Of a stretch of DNA of 64,000 nucleotides, positions 10,621-20,993 are shown piece after piece. Position numbers and translations under genes: made by a program. Origin of the DNA: Hydrogenovibrio sp. SC-1 (lineage in GTDB: Bacteria; Pseudomonadota; Gammaproteobacteria; Thiomicrospirales; Thiomicrospiraceae); the NCBI RefSeq assembly GCF_002848135.1, contig NZ_PKGB01000001.1, positions 1 to 64,000 of the forward strand, written 5' to 3'. Every line of letters begins with the position of its first letter. The stretch's first letter is position 1. Under the pieces are notes generated by a model, which saw only the letters and a list, made by a program, of their open reading frames with translations, was not told the origin of the DNA and made no database searches.

Positions 10621-11124
10621 TTAGTTGAAAACAGTTTTATGCGTTAAACGGTTCAGTATGAGGGTGAGCAGTGGCCAAATTAAGGTTGCAATAACGGGTT
10701 CAAGCCAATAATAGTAGGGCGCATTGCCAAACAGTTTAGGCGCAAAAATAAACCAACTCATGATTTGGAAGACTAGTATGTAGCCCCCAATGATAATTGA
10801 CTGTTGCCAAAGCGGGTAGCTTTTAAAGCGCAGTCGAGAACGCAACATGAGAAATGTCGTTGTTAAAAAAATCAGGCTATGGGATCCTAAAGGAGTGTTT
10901 AAGGCGGTATCAAAAGCTAACCCGAGAATGAAGGCCGAAAATAAATGGCTTTTATAAAGGATTTGAGTCGTCCAAAAAAAAAGTGTCAGCAGCGTTAGTG
11001 AAGGCATAAATTGAATATCAAAGCTGAGTACCATCATATTGTCGATGACAATGGCCGTCAAATAGCTCAAAAAAAATAGCCACTTAATATCATTGATTTG
11101 AAGTGAAAATACCTTTTCAGTCAT
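10621..11124 (-). CDS. mreD: Rod-shape-determining membrane protein MreD
   Basis: Small (167 aa) polytopic inner-membrane protein, about five to six hydrophobic segments, of the MreD family. It bridges MreC and the RodA/PBP2 synthase in side-wall elongation. Sequence conservation in this family is low, so the call rests on hydropathy, length, the FILGLAFDTALNTPLGSHSL block and position between mreC and mrdA. Its start overlaps the mreC stop by 8 bases. Confidence 0.92.
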   Translation of the reverse strand: MTEKVFSLQINDIKWLFFLSYLTAIVIDNMMVLSFDIQFMPSLTLLTLFFWTTQILYKSHLFSAFILGLAFDTALNTPLGSHSLIFLTTTFLMLRSRLRFKSYPLWQQSIIIGGYILVFQIMSWFIFAPKLFGNAPYYYWLEPVIATLIWPLLTLILNRLTHKTVFN

Positions 11125-11953
11125 GTTCTGCTTCCTGTCTAGGGGAGAGGATGAGAACCTTTTGTGAGCGAGTTAGGTCCGCAATGGGTTCGGCACTAAT
11201 TTTATAATAAGGTTCCCCGCTTAAAGATTTGACATTTGAAATGGTTGCCACAGGCCTTCCTTCGGGAAAAATTTCACCCAGGCCTGAGGTTTCTAAAATA
11301 TCGCCAACTTTGATTGAGCTAGAAGACGGAATAAAGAGTAACGAAAGTTGCTCATGGCCAATACCATTCAGAATGCCTCGTTGACCGGTTCGCTGTATTC
11401 GGACGGGAACTTGTATTTCAGGGTCCGTGATGAGCTGAACACGGCACGAGGAAGGTGTTAGGGATGTAATTTGGCCAATCAAGCCTTTAGCATCTATCAC
11501 GGTTTGGTTAAGCTGAATGTTGTCCAGAGCACCTTTGTTTAAAATGACATACTGGGCAAAAGGGGTCTGGCTATAGGCGATTACGGATGCGATTTGAACA
11601 TCCGTTGATTTAAATTGACTAGCGGTTCCCAGTAGTCTATTTAACCGTTCTACCTCTAGCTGCAGCTTTTTCATTTGTTGTTGTTGCGCTTTTAGTAATA
11701 GGTTTTCAGTCTTTAGGCGATGATTTTCGGCACTGAGTTGGTTTGAGTGGGTATAGTCCTGTTGAATCCAGTTATACAGATCTAAAGGCAGAGCTGCGAC
11801 TCTCTCAACTGGCTCTATGGTTGCGGTTAGTAGGTTTCGGAAATTAGACAGGGCATTGGTATAATGATCTGACACCATTAATGCGATGCTGAGAATAAAG
11901 AACAGTAAGAAGTAGCTGCCTTCTTTCTGGGGAGAGGGAGTCGAGAAGTTAAT
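11117..11953 (-). CDS. mreC: Rod-shape-determining protein MreC, probable AUU start
   Basis: Periplasmic elongasome scaffold, single membrane helix then coiled coil (about residues 60-100) then beta-barrel domains (VIAYSQTPFAQYVILNKGA onward). The first ATG (11878) falls inside the membrane helix and would delete most of it. The frame stays open upstream and encodes the missing helix (SYFLLFFILSIALMV). A stop lies just upstream and there is no ATG, GTG or TTG in between. The best start is ATT at 11953 (fwd AAT 11951-11953), preceded by AGGGGG five bases upstream. This gives 278 aa. Homology of the extension is clear; the exact initiation codon is inference. Confidence 0.85.
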   Translation of the reverse strand: MNFSTPSPQKEGSYFLLFFILSIALMVSDHYTNALSNFRNLLTATIEPVERVAALPLDLYNWIQQDYTHSNQLSAENHRLKTENLLLKAQQQQMKKLQLEVERLNRLLGTASQFKSTDVQIASVIAYSQTPFAQYVILNKGALDNIQLNQTVIDAKGLIGQITSLTPSSCRVQLITDPEIQVPVRIQRTGQRGILNGIGHEQLSLLFIPSSSSIKVGDILETSGLGEIFPEGRPVATISNVKSLSGEPYYKISAEPIADLTRSQKVLILSPRQEAEHD

Positions 11954-12012
11954 AGCGACCCCCTGCTTTTAAGGTTATGAATACATTTAGATTTTGTGCC
12001 ATTACGGTCATT

Positions 12013-13358
<1,346 letters not shown>

Positions 13359-13613
13359 ATGAAAAAACTAAGTGTTATTCTGTTTGGATGGATGATGGCT
13401 TTTGCGGTGTGGGCTGCGCCAGTCAATGTAAATCAGGCGAATGCCGATGAAATTGCGGCGGCTCTAACAGGTGTAGGAAAAGTTAAGGCCGAAGCTATAG
13501 TCGCGTATCGCGAAGCGCATGGTCACTTTAAGTCAGTTGAGTCGTTGAGTCAGGTAAAAGGGATTGGTGACAAGACTGTCGAAAAAAATAAAGCCGATAT
13601 TCTTTTAAAGTAG
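13359..13613 (+). CDS. comEA: ComEA-like helix-hairpin-helix DNA-binding protein
   Basis: 84-aa exported protein: a signal peptide (MKKLSVILFGWMMAFAVWA) followed by a single helix-hairpin-helix pair (VNVNQANADEIAAALTGVG; VKGIGDKTVEKNKADIL). This is the compact ComEA form of Gram-negative bacteria, which binds incoming DNA in the periplasm and ratchets it in during natural transformation. The ATG at 13359, with AGAGGGG about 8 bases upstream, is chosen over an upstream TTG at 13329. Directly followed by a secreted DNA ligase gene. Confidence 0.9.
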   Translation: MKKLSVILFGWMMAFAVWAAPVNVNQANADEIAAALTGVGKVKAEAIVAYREAHGHFKSVESLSQVKGIGDKTVEKNKADILLK

Positions 13614-13623
13614 CAATTATTCA

Positions 13624-14480
13624 ATGCTAAAGATTTTATTGTTAAGGAGGCTTTGTTGCCTCCTTTTTTTGTTTTTATTATCATCAGTCATGGTTGTTTT
13701 AGCAAAACCACCTGCGCCAGAAATGTTGCTGTTAAAGGTGTACCAAGATCAAGCGGTTACCGGTTGGTTAATGAGTGAGAAACTGGATGGGGTTCGTGCC
13801 TTGTGGGATGGAAAACAGTTGCGTTTTCGCAGTGGCCAATTGATTTTGGCGCCAGAGTGGTTTTTGGCAGGGTTGCCAAAATTTGCTTTAGATGGGGAGT
13901 TGTGGACTAAGCGCAATGACTTTGAAAATATTGTTTCGATTGTCAGGCAACAACAACCGGATCAGCGTTGGCAAGAGATTACGTACAATATTTTTGAGGT
14001 ACCTAACCAAGCCGGGGGGTTGCTACAGCGTTTATCGATTTTGGAAGGTTATTTACAAAAAAGAGACGTGCCGTATTTACATATTATTCCGGAAGTCAAA
14101 ATACAAAGTGATCATCATTTTCGTGTCGAAATGGAGCGGCTGTTGGGCTTAGGCGCAGAAGGGTTGGTTTTAAGGCAGCCAAATCAATCATATGTGACAG
14201 GGCGTCATTCGTCCGCATTAAAATAAAACCTTTTCAAGACGATGAGTGTCAAGTAATCGGTGTGACGCCAGGTAAGGGTAAGTATCAAGGTCTGGCTGGT
14301 GCATTAATATGTCAGTGGCAAGCACAGAGGGTTTTGCTAGGGAGTGGTTTAAGTGATGATGATCGAAAAAATCCACCTCGTAAAGGAGTATGGGTAACGT
14401 TTAAATATTATGGGTTAACGGCTTCAGGGCGTCCACGATTTCCTGTGTTCCTAAGAGTTCGCTCAGATAAAAATCGGTAG
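13624..14480 (+). pseudogene. ligE: Secreted LigE-type ATP-dependent DNA ligase, frameshifted
   Basis: Minimal periplasmic ATP-dependent ligase: signal peptide (LLRRLCCLLFLFLLSSVMVVLA), adenylation motif I with the lysine in SEKLDGVRALWDG, RSG, LDGELW, then EGLVLRQPN. The frame stops at TAA 14224-14226 after SSALK. The OB-fold half (IKPFQDDECQVIGVTPGKGKY to the end at 14480) continues in the frame that includes ATA at 14223. Adding one A to the A-run at 14221-14223 restores a protein of about 285 aa. LigE enzymes seal nicks in double-stranded DNA and are found mainly in naturally competent proteobacteria. The gene begins 10 bases after comEA. It may be truly broken, or the A-run may be misread. 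Confidence 0.85.
13644..13677 (+). terminator. Terminator-shaped hairpin inside the ligE signal-peptide region
   Basis: AAGGAGGC (13644-13651) pairs perfectly with GCCTCCTT (13658-13665) across a 6-base loop and runs into a T-rich tract to 13677. It has every feature of a Rho-independent terminator for comEA. It also lies inside the ligE reading frame, where the T-run encodes hydrophobic residues of the signal peptide. The stem includes an AAGGAGG Shine-Dalgarno-like sequence. Confidence 0.75.
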
Positions 14481-14548
14481 CTTCGCCTGTCAAGTTGCTA
14501 TTTAGTCTATAGGCAACCAGACAGGGGGTTGAGTTGCAGTGCGCTTTG

Positions 14549-15196
14549 TTAAAGTTGAAAGGTCGCTTTGGGCTCTGCGTGAATTAATGACGGAATGACT
14601 GTTTCAAATAAGGCTTCAGTTTCCCATTCGTTTTCACCAACTCGAGTGATAATTTGAGCAGTCATTGCTGGACTCGTGCCAACAAAAGCGGCAATTCGAC
14701 CGCCAATGGTCAATTTTTGTAGGTAGTTAGAGGAAATGTCAGTCACGGCTCCTGTCAGATATATGACGTCATATTGTTTGTTGTCTTGCCAATCTTGGCT
14801 GCCATCGCCTTGGTGAAATTCAATGTTGTCGAAAGTACTTAAACGACTTTTTGCAGTTTCGAGTATTGATGAAAAATATTCTACGGTGGTGACGTGACGA
14901 GCAGACTTTGCCAGTAAGGCAGTATTATGCCCAGATCCGGTACCAATCTCGAGTACGGTTTCATTTTCGGCTATGTCCAGCGCTTGCAAGACTCTCGCTT
15001 CAACGGTCGGCGGCAACATGAATTGCCCCTCGCCAATGGGTAGAGAGGTGTCTGTGTAGGCCAGTTGTTGCTGGGCTTCTGTAACAAATTGATGGCGCGG
15101 CGTATTCATGAATAGGTCAAGCACTTTAGCATCTAGCACATCCCAGGGGCGGATTTGTTGTTCAACCATATTAAAACGAGCTTGTTCAAGTGTCAT
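14549..15196 (-). CDS. pcm: Protein-L-isoaspartate O-methyltransferase family
   Basis: SAM-dependent methyltransferase of the PCMT family, which starts repair of isoaspartyl residues in aged proteins. Motifs: MVEQQIRPWDVLD at the N-terminus, ISPPT-like FMLPPTVEARVLQAL, and SAM-binding motif I VLEIGTGSGHNTALLAK. About 215 aa. The second ATG (15196) is preferred because AAAGGA lies 6-7 bases ahead of it, whereas the first ATG overlaps that ribosome site. It converges on ligE and diverges from the HDOD gene. In some gammaproteobacteria a PCMT paralogue of this type lies near tolC; here it stands alone, so repair specificity is not certain. Confidence 0.88.
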   Translation of the reverse strand: MTLEQARFNMVEQQIRPWDVLDAKVLDLFMNTPRHQFVTEAQQQLAYTDTSLPIGEGQFMLPPTVEARVLQALDIAENETVLEIGTGSGHNTALLAKSARHVTTVEYFSSILETAKSRLSTFDNIEFHQGDGSQDWQDNKQYDVIYLTGAVTDISSNYLQKLTIGGRIAAFVGTSPAMTAQIITRVGENEWETEALFETVIPSLIHAEPKATFQL

Positions 15197-15438
15197 AGTC
15201 ATTCCTTTGTCGCTAATTTTTAGGCTTCAGTTGTGTTTGGGAAGCGCAATTAATGATGCTTTGTTAATTAGTCAGTCTGTGAAAATGGGGATTGATTATA
15301 GCGGAAAAACTTTTAGAAGAATAGAGTAAAATCATTCAGAAAATAACTTTGGTGACTAAAGCAAAGTATTCAGTTATGAGTACAGTATCGGCTTGTCTTA
15401 TAAAACATTAAATAGCCTGCATTTTTAAAGGAGGGTGC
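15197..15438. promoter_or_regulatory. Divergent spacer between pcm and the HDOD gene
   Basis: About 240 bases upstream of both genes. A strong ribosome site (AAAGGAGG) lies before the GTG start at 15439. A TATAAA at about 15399 could be a -10 for the HDOD gene, but I cannot pair it with a good -35. No RNA gene or stable hairpin seen. Confidence 0.35.
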
Positions 15439-16314
15439 GTGACAACAGTAGCGAACTATAGGGTAACGAGCGCTGAGGTGATTGACGCTTTGGTTGATTT
15501 GAAGCGGTTACCAAGTTTTTCAAATACGTTGGCAGAATTTGATCGGTTGGTTAATCAGGCTGCGGGGACTCATGTTGAGGAGGTGGCAAAGCTTTTGCAG
15601 TCCGATCCTCGAATGATGGCGGGCGTGATAACGACAGCTAATACAGCGCGATATGCTCGAGGTGGGCAAAAAGTAACTCGGCTAATTGATGCAGTAAAGC
15701 TGCTAGGGGTAAAAGATGTTCGGGCTATGATTATGGCGCTCAGCTTCTTGGATGTGTTTCAGGGTGGAGTTGCAATCGATGCGGATGCTTTTTTAAAGCA
15801 TTCTTTGGTTTCTGGGTTTATTGCTAAAAATCTAGCAAAAACTTTTAAAGTGGCGGAATATGATGCTTTTCTGATGGGGTTGTTTCATGAGATAGGTGTA
15901 TACATTTTGGCAACTTATTCAGAAAAGGGGTTTGCGTTGGTAGTAGAGAAATCGCATCAAAATTTAAAATATTACCTTTCAGCGGAGCGTGAGGTCTTTG
16001 GTGTGACACATTCTAGTGTCGGTGCTCGTATTATTAGTCATTGGCATATGCCGGAGATAGTGGTTAGGGGTGTTTTGGGTCATCACTCTCCAGCCCGTAT
16101 TGAACTGCAGTATCAGAACGCGGCCTATTTAACGTTTCTAGCGGAGTCAGGGGCTATTTATTTGGGTGTATTTAATGGGGTGGTAGAAGGCGTAGAGGGT
16201 GTTTTGCGAGACTCAGTACTGCGTGTTCTGCAAAAACAAGGAATTTGCGAAGAGGATTTTTTGAATGCCGTTGAAAAGGGTTATCAAGAAGCACAGTCTG
16301 TGGGGTTGATTTAG
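15439..16314 (+). CDS. HDOD-domain signalling protein
   Basis: 291-aa cytosolic protein made almost wholly of one HDOD domain: a start block (LKRLPSFSNTLAEFDRLVNQ), LLQSDPRMMAGVITTANTA, then VTRLIDAVKLLGVKDVRAM and the degenerate HD region GLFHEIGVYILA. HDOD proteins lack intact metal-dependent phosphodiesterase residues. They act as regulatory or scaffold modules in chemotaxis, cyclic-di-GMP, competence and stress circuits. No partner domain is attached. GTG start with a near-perfect ribosome site. The specific pathway is unknown. Confidence 0.88.
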   Translation: MTTVANYRVTSAEVIDALVDLKRLPSFSNTLAEFDRLVNQAAGTHVEEVAKLLQSDPRMMAGVITTANTARYARGGQKVTRLIDAVKLLGVKDVRAMIMALSFLDVFQGGVAIDADAFLKHSLVSGFIAKNLAKTFKVAEYDAFLMGLFHEIGVYILATYSEKGFALVVEKSHQNLKYYLSAEREVFGVTHSSVGARIISHWHMPEIVVRGVLGHHSPARIELQYQNAAYLTFLAESGAIYLGVFNGVVEGVEGVLRDSVLRVLQKQGICEEDFLNAVEKGYQEAQSVGLI

Positions 16315-16336
16315 CTTTCTATCGCCTTAATGACTA

Positions 16337-16345
16337 TGTTATAAT
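16337..16345 (+). promoter_or_regulatory. Extended -10 promoter for the thrS-infC block
   Basis: TGTTATAAT is a perfect extended -10 (TG-n-TATAAT), 90 bases before the thrS ATG. No good -35 lies 16-18 bases upstream, as is usual for extended -10 promoters. Expected transcript start near 16352. Confidence 0.5.
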
Positions 16346-16434
16346 TCTTCGCTTTGTTGAATTCCTGTAGATTCGCATTGGTTGGGTTCAATAAGCTTTA
16401 TTAAATTCGTAAAAACAAAGAGTTGCCAGATATT

Positions 16435-18363
16435 ATGCCAATTATTACGTTGCCAGATGGTTCAAAAAAAGTATTTGAAAATCCTGTTACAGTGTTGCAG
16501 GTCGCCTTGGAAATTGGTCAGGGCCTAGCAAAAGCAACTATTGCTGGACGTGTTAATGGCGAGCTGAAAGATGCGTCAGATATGATTTCTGAAGATTCAG
16601 AATTGTCGATAATTACCCTGAAAGATGAGGATGGAGTGCATATTATGCGCCATTCTTGCGCTCATCTATTGGGTCATGCGCTAAAGCAACTTTATCCTGA
16701 TGCAAAAATGGCGATTGGTCCCGTTATTGAAAATGGATTTTATTACGACATTGATCTAGATGAAAAGATTACACCTGAGAGCTTGGTGGAAATCGAACGG
16801 CGAATGGGTGAGCTAGCAAAAACGGGCTACGATGTTATTAAAAAAATGACACCCAGAGCTGAAGCGCTGGAGATTTTTCAATCTCGCGCTGAAGATTATA
16901 AGGTCGAATTGATTAATGATATGCCTGATGAAAGTGCATTTGGACTTTATTATCATCAAGAATACATTGATATGTGTCGCGGACCGCATTTGCCACATAT
17001 GGGGTTTGTTAAAGCATTTAAGTTGACGCATGTTGCGGGGGCTTATTGGCGAGGTGATTCCGATAATAAGATGTTGCAACGGCTTTATGGCGTCGCTTTC
17101 CCAGATAAAAAGGCGTTAAAGGCGTATTTGGTTATGATGGAAGAGGCTGAAAAGCGCGACCATCGTAAGTTAGGTAAACAGTTAGATTTGTTTCATGTGG
17201 ATGAGATTGCGCCGGGTATGGCTTTTTGGCATCCAAAAGGGGCAACGCTTTATCGCATCGTAGAAGACTATATGCGACAACAGTTGGTTGAAAATGATTA
17301 CGATGAGATTCGTACCCCTCTTATTATGGATCGGAGTCTTTGGGAAAAGTCAGGTCACTGGGATAAGTTCAAAGACAATATGTTTACCACGGAAACAGAA
17401 AGTCGGGATTATGCCGTTAAGCCGATGAATTGTCCGGGGCATATACAGGTATATAATCGTCATTTAAGCAGCTATCGTGACTTGCCTGTGCGCTTGGCTG
17501 AATTTGGTCTGGTTCATCGTAATGAGTCTTCCGGAACTTTGCATGGCTTAATGCGTGTGCGATCTTTTACCCAGGATGATGCGCATATTTTTTGTACACC
17601 AGAACAAATACAAGCTGAGGTTCAAGCTTGTATCGACTTAGTGTATACCACTTATGCTGATTTTGGGTTTAACCAGATCGCTGTAAAGTTTTCGACTCGT
17701 CCAGATAAACGAGTGGGTTCTGATCAAGTATGGGATTTGGCTGAACAAGCTTTGGAAGATACCTTGAAAGCGGCAGAATTGCCTTATACCTTGCAGCCAG
17801 GCGAAGGGGCTTTTTATGGTCCTAAAATCGAGTTTCAATTGAAAGATTGTATCGGACGGGTTTGGCAGTGTGGGACCATTCAGTTAGATTTTTCAATGAC
17901 GCAAGCAGAACGTTTGAATGCGGTTTATATCGGTGCTGACAATGAAAAACATCACCCTGTTATGATTCATCGTGCCATATTGGGTTCTTTGGAGCGATTT
18001 GTAGGGATTTTAGTTGAACATTATGAAGGGAAGTTCCCTACTTGGTTGGCTCCAGTTCAAGCTGTGATTGCTCCAATTTCAGAAAATCATGCGTCTACAG
18101 TGACCGATTTTGCTAAAAAATTGAAAAAACATGGGTTTAGAGTTGAAACAGACTTGAGAAATGAGAAGGTTGGGTTTAAAATTCGCGAACACACTTTACA
18201 GCGTGTTCCCTATATCTTGGTTATTGGTGATCAAGAAGTGGAAAACCAGACGGTGAATGTTCGAGCACGAAGTGGTGAAAATATGGGAAGTTTTACATTG
18301 GATGAACTTGTCGATCACCTCACCCAAGACATAGCTCAGCTCGGTCGTCATGTTCAATCTTAG
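16435..18363 (+). CDS. thrS: Threonyl-tRNA synthetase
   Basis: Charges tRNA-Thr and edits mischarged Ser. Order: TGS domain ([18 protein letters not shown]), editing domain with [11 protein letters not shown], class II catalytic core including MNCPGH (zinc cysteine) and the [12 protein letters not shown] block, and an anticodon-binding C-terminal domain. The ATG at 16435 gives the usual MPIITLPDG start and 642 aa; a TTG at 16423 is unlikely. First gene of the thrS-infC-rpmI-rplT-pheST series. Confidence 0.97.
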   Translation: MPIITLPDGSKKVFENPVTVLQVALEIGQGLAKATIAGRVNGELKDASDMISEDSELSIITLKDEDGVHIMRHSCAHLLGHALKQLYPDAKMAIGPVIENGFYYDIDLDEKITPESLVEIERRMGELAKTGYDVIKKMTPRAEALEIFQSRAEDYKVELINDMPDESAFGLYYHQEYIDMCRGPHLPHMGFVKAFKLTHVAGAYWRGDSDNKMLQRLYGVAFPDKKALKAYLVMMEEAEKRDHRKLGKQLDLFHVDEIAPGMAFWHPKGATLYRIVEDYMRQQLVENDYDEIRTPLIMDRSLWEKSGHWDKFKDNMFTTETESRDYAVKPMNCPGHIQVYNRHLSSYRDLPVRLAEFGLVHRNESSGTLHGLMRVRSFTQDDAHIFCTPEQIQAEVQACIDLVYTTYADFGFNQIAVKFSTRPDKRVGSDQVWDLAEQALEDTLKAAELPYTLQPGEGAFYGPKIEFQLKDCIGRVWQCGTIQLDFSMTQAERLNAVYIGADNEKHHPVMIHRAILGSLERFVGILVEHYEGKFPTWLAPVQAVIAPISENHASTVTDFAKKLKKHGFRVETDLRNEKVGFKIREHTLQRVPYILVIGDQEVENQTVNVRARSGENMGSFTLDELVDHLTQDIAQLGRHVQS

Positions 18364-18389
18364 TTTTATATTAATCAGGAGATAACGCT

Positions 18390-18944
18390 ATCGCAGTTAG
18401 AAGAGGTCGTGGAAGACCACAGCAACCAGAAGTCCCAAAGGATAATATTAACGGAAATATCTCTGCCAAAGAGGTTCGCTTAATTGATGCAGAAGGTGAG
18501 CAAAGAGGGGTTGTTTCAATTGAAGAAGCCCTTGAAGTTGCTAAGGAAGCTGAGCTGGATTTAGTTGAAATTTCTGCAAAATCAAATCCCCCTGTTTGTC
18601 GTGTGATGGATTATGGTAAGTTTGTTTACCAGCAACAAAAGAAAAAGCACGAAGCGAAGAAAAAACAAAAACAGGTTCAGGTAAAAGAAGTTAAATTTCG
18701 CCCCGGTACTGAACAAGGTGATTATGACGTTAAGATGCGGAATTTAATGAAGTTTCTTGATAATGGCGATAGAGTTAAGGTCACTATCTGGTTCAGAGGG
18801 CGTGAGATTACCCATAAAGAGTTGGGAATGCGCATGCTTGAACGAGTCCGTGATGATATTAAAGAAGTCGCTACGGTTGAACAGATGCCTAAGATGGAAG
18901 GACGCCAATTACAAATGATGGTGGCGCCAACCAAAAAACAATAG
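18390..18944 (+). CDS. infC: Translation initiation factor IF-3, AUC start
   Basis: Binds the 30S subunit and controls start-codon selection and ribosome recycling. The first ATG in frame (18603) would remove the whole N-terminal domain. Upstream the frame is open and encodes it ([39 protein letters not shown]). No ATG, GTG or TTG is available there. ATC at 18390 follows AGGAG (18377-18381) by 8 bases and gives 184 aa, matching E. coli IF-3. Rare AUU/AUC starts of infC are known to underlie autoregulation, since IF-3 itself rejects non-canonical starts. It lies 26 bases after thrS. Confidence 0.95.
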   Translation: MAVRRGRGRPQQPEVPKDNINGNISAKEVRLIDAEGEQRGVVSIEEALEVAKEAELDLVEISAKSNPPVCRVMDYGKFVYQQQKKKHEAKKKQKQVQVKEVKFRPGTEQGDYDVKMRNLMKFLDNGDRVKVTIWFRGREITHKELGMRMLERVRDDIKEVATVEQMPKMEGRQLQMMVAPTKKQ

Positions 18945-19165
18945 ATTTTTTTGAATAGTGACTCAGGTCATTATTTGACAAAACTTGACCCGCAAGTTAA
19001 CGGGAAATGCAATAACTGGGGTGAAATCACTTCCGGTGCAGCTCTTCAGTGCTGTTTATTGTTTAGCGTCAGCCTTAACCTAGTTAAGGGGTGACTTTTC
19101 TTAAAACTGAAAATTCTTTGTATTTCTATTTGGAAATATAAGAATTTGCTAGTGGAGTTTTAGCA
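18945..19165 (+). promoter_or_regulatory. Structured leader upstream of rpmI-rplT
   Basis: A 221-base spacer rich in inverted repeats: AACTTG/CAAGTT (18982-18998) with an overlapping CCCG/CGGG alternative, GTGA/TCAC near 19021, and a strong hairpin CCTTAAC-cta-GTTAAGG (19073-19089) extended by GTCA/TGAC and followed by TTTTCTT. In E. coli and Bacillus, L20 represses this operon by binding a structured leader. That this one does so is inference. TTGACC-17-TGCAAT (18985-19013) is a weak possible promoter. Confidence 0.55.
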
Positions 19166-19363
19166 ATGCCTAAGATGAAAACCAATAAAAGTGCTCAAAA
19201 GCGCTTTAAGAAAACCGGCTCTGGCCGTTATAAATGCAAACAATCACATCTTCGTCATATCTTGACTAAGAAGTCGACTAAGCGTAAACGTCATCTGCGT
19301 TCTGGCAGCATGATTCATGATAACGATGTGGCAATGGTTCGCCGCATGTTACCCTACGCGTAA
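19166..19363 (+). CDS. rpmI: 50S ribosomal protein L35
   Basis: 65-aa very basic ribosomal protein. Family blocks: [35 protein letters not shown] and a hydrophobic C-terminal VRRMLPYA. Usual length. Lies 12 bases before rplT; the two are always paired and translated together. A GTGGAG ribosome site precedes the ATG. Confidence 0.98.
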   Translation: MPKMKTNKSAQKRFKKTGSGRYKCKQSHLRHILTKKSTKRKRHLRSGSMIHDNDVAMVRRMLPYA

Positions 19364-19375
19364 GGAGACGGACTG

Positions 19376-19732
19376 ATGGCAAGAGTAAAAAGAGGCGTCA
19401 TTGCACGCAGAAGACATAATAAAATCTTAAAGCAAGCGAAAGGCTATTATGGAGCACGTAAAAACGTATTCCGTGTTGCTAAGCAAGCTGTAACTAAGGC
19501 TGGTCAATATGCTTATCGTGACCGTCGTAATAAAAAGCGTACTTTCCGTCGTTTATGGATTGCACGTATCAATGCGGCAGCACGCATGAACGGTATGACC
19601 TATAGCCGTTTTATCTCAGGTTTAAACAAAGCGGGTGTCGCAGTTGATCGGAAGGTTCTTTCTGATATTGCGATTCACGATGCAGCTGCATTTTCTGCGA
19701 TTGTAGAAAAGGCAAAGGCCGCTTTAGCTTAA
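19376..19732 (+). CDS. rplT: 50S ribosomal protein L20
   Basis: 118-aa ribosomal protein needed early in 50S assembly and, in studied species, the repressor of its own operon. Shows the basic N-terminal arm ([20 protein letters not shown]) and the globular C-terminal domain ([20 protein letters not shown]). A strong AAGGAG ribosome site precedes the ATG. Followed by a terminator-like hairpin before pheS. Confidence 0.98.
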   Translation: MARVKRGVIARRRHNKILKQAKGYYGARKNVFRVAKQAVTKAGQYAYRDRRNKKRTFRRLWIARINAAARMNGMTYSRFISGLNKAGVAVDRKVLSDIAIHDAAAFSAIVEKAKAALA

Positions 19733-19745
19733 ACTGTGATAATTT

Positions 19746-19799
19746 AAAGGGGCGTCAAGCGATGGATTATTTAAATTGCTTGGTAGCTCCTTTTTTATT
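19746..19799 (+). terminator. Rho-independent terminator after rplT
   Basis: AAGGGGC and TCAAGC pair with GCTTGG and GCTCCTT (with G-U pairs) around a 17-base AT-rich loop, followed by TTTTTTATTTTT. It would end the rpmI-rplT transcript or act as an attenuator for pheST. Confidence 0.65.
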
Positions 19800-20969
<1,170 letters not shown>

Positions 20970-20972
20970 TCA

Positions 20973-20982
20973 CCAGGCCTGG
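20973..20982. repeat. CCAGGCCTGG palindrome, between pheS and pheT
   Basis: Exact copy of the repeated 10-bp palindrome, 4 bases after the pheS stop and 11 bases before the pheT start. No A4/T4 flanks. Confidence 0.9.
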
Positions 20983-20993
20983 CGAGAATAGAT

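Noticed and set aside
18975-19003. Perfect -35 (TTGACA) before rpmI
   Set aside because: The hexamer 17 bases downstream is TAACGG, a poor -10, so I did not call a promoter from it.
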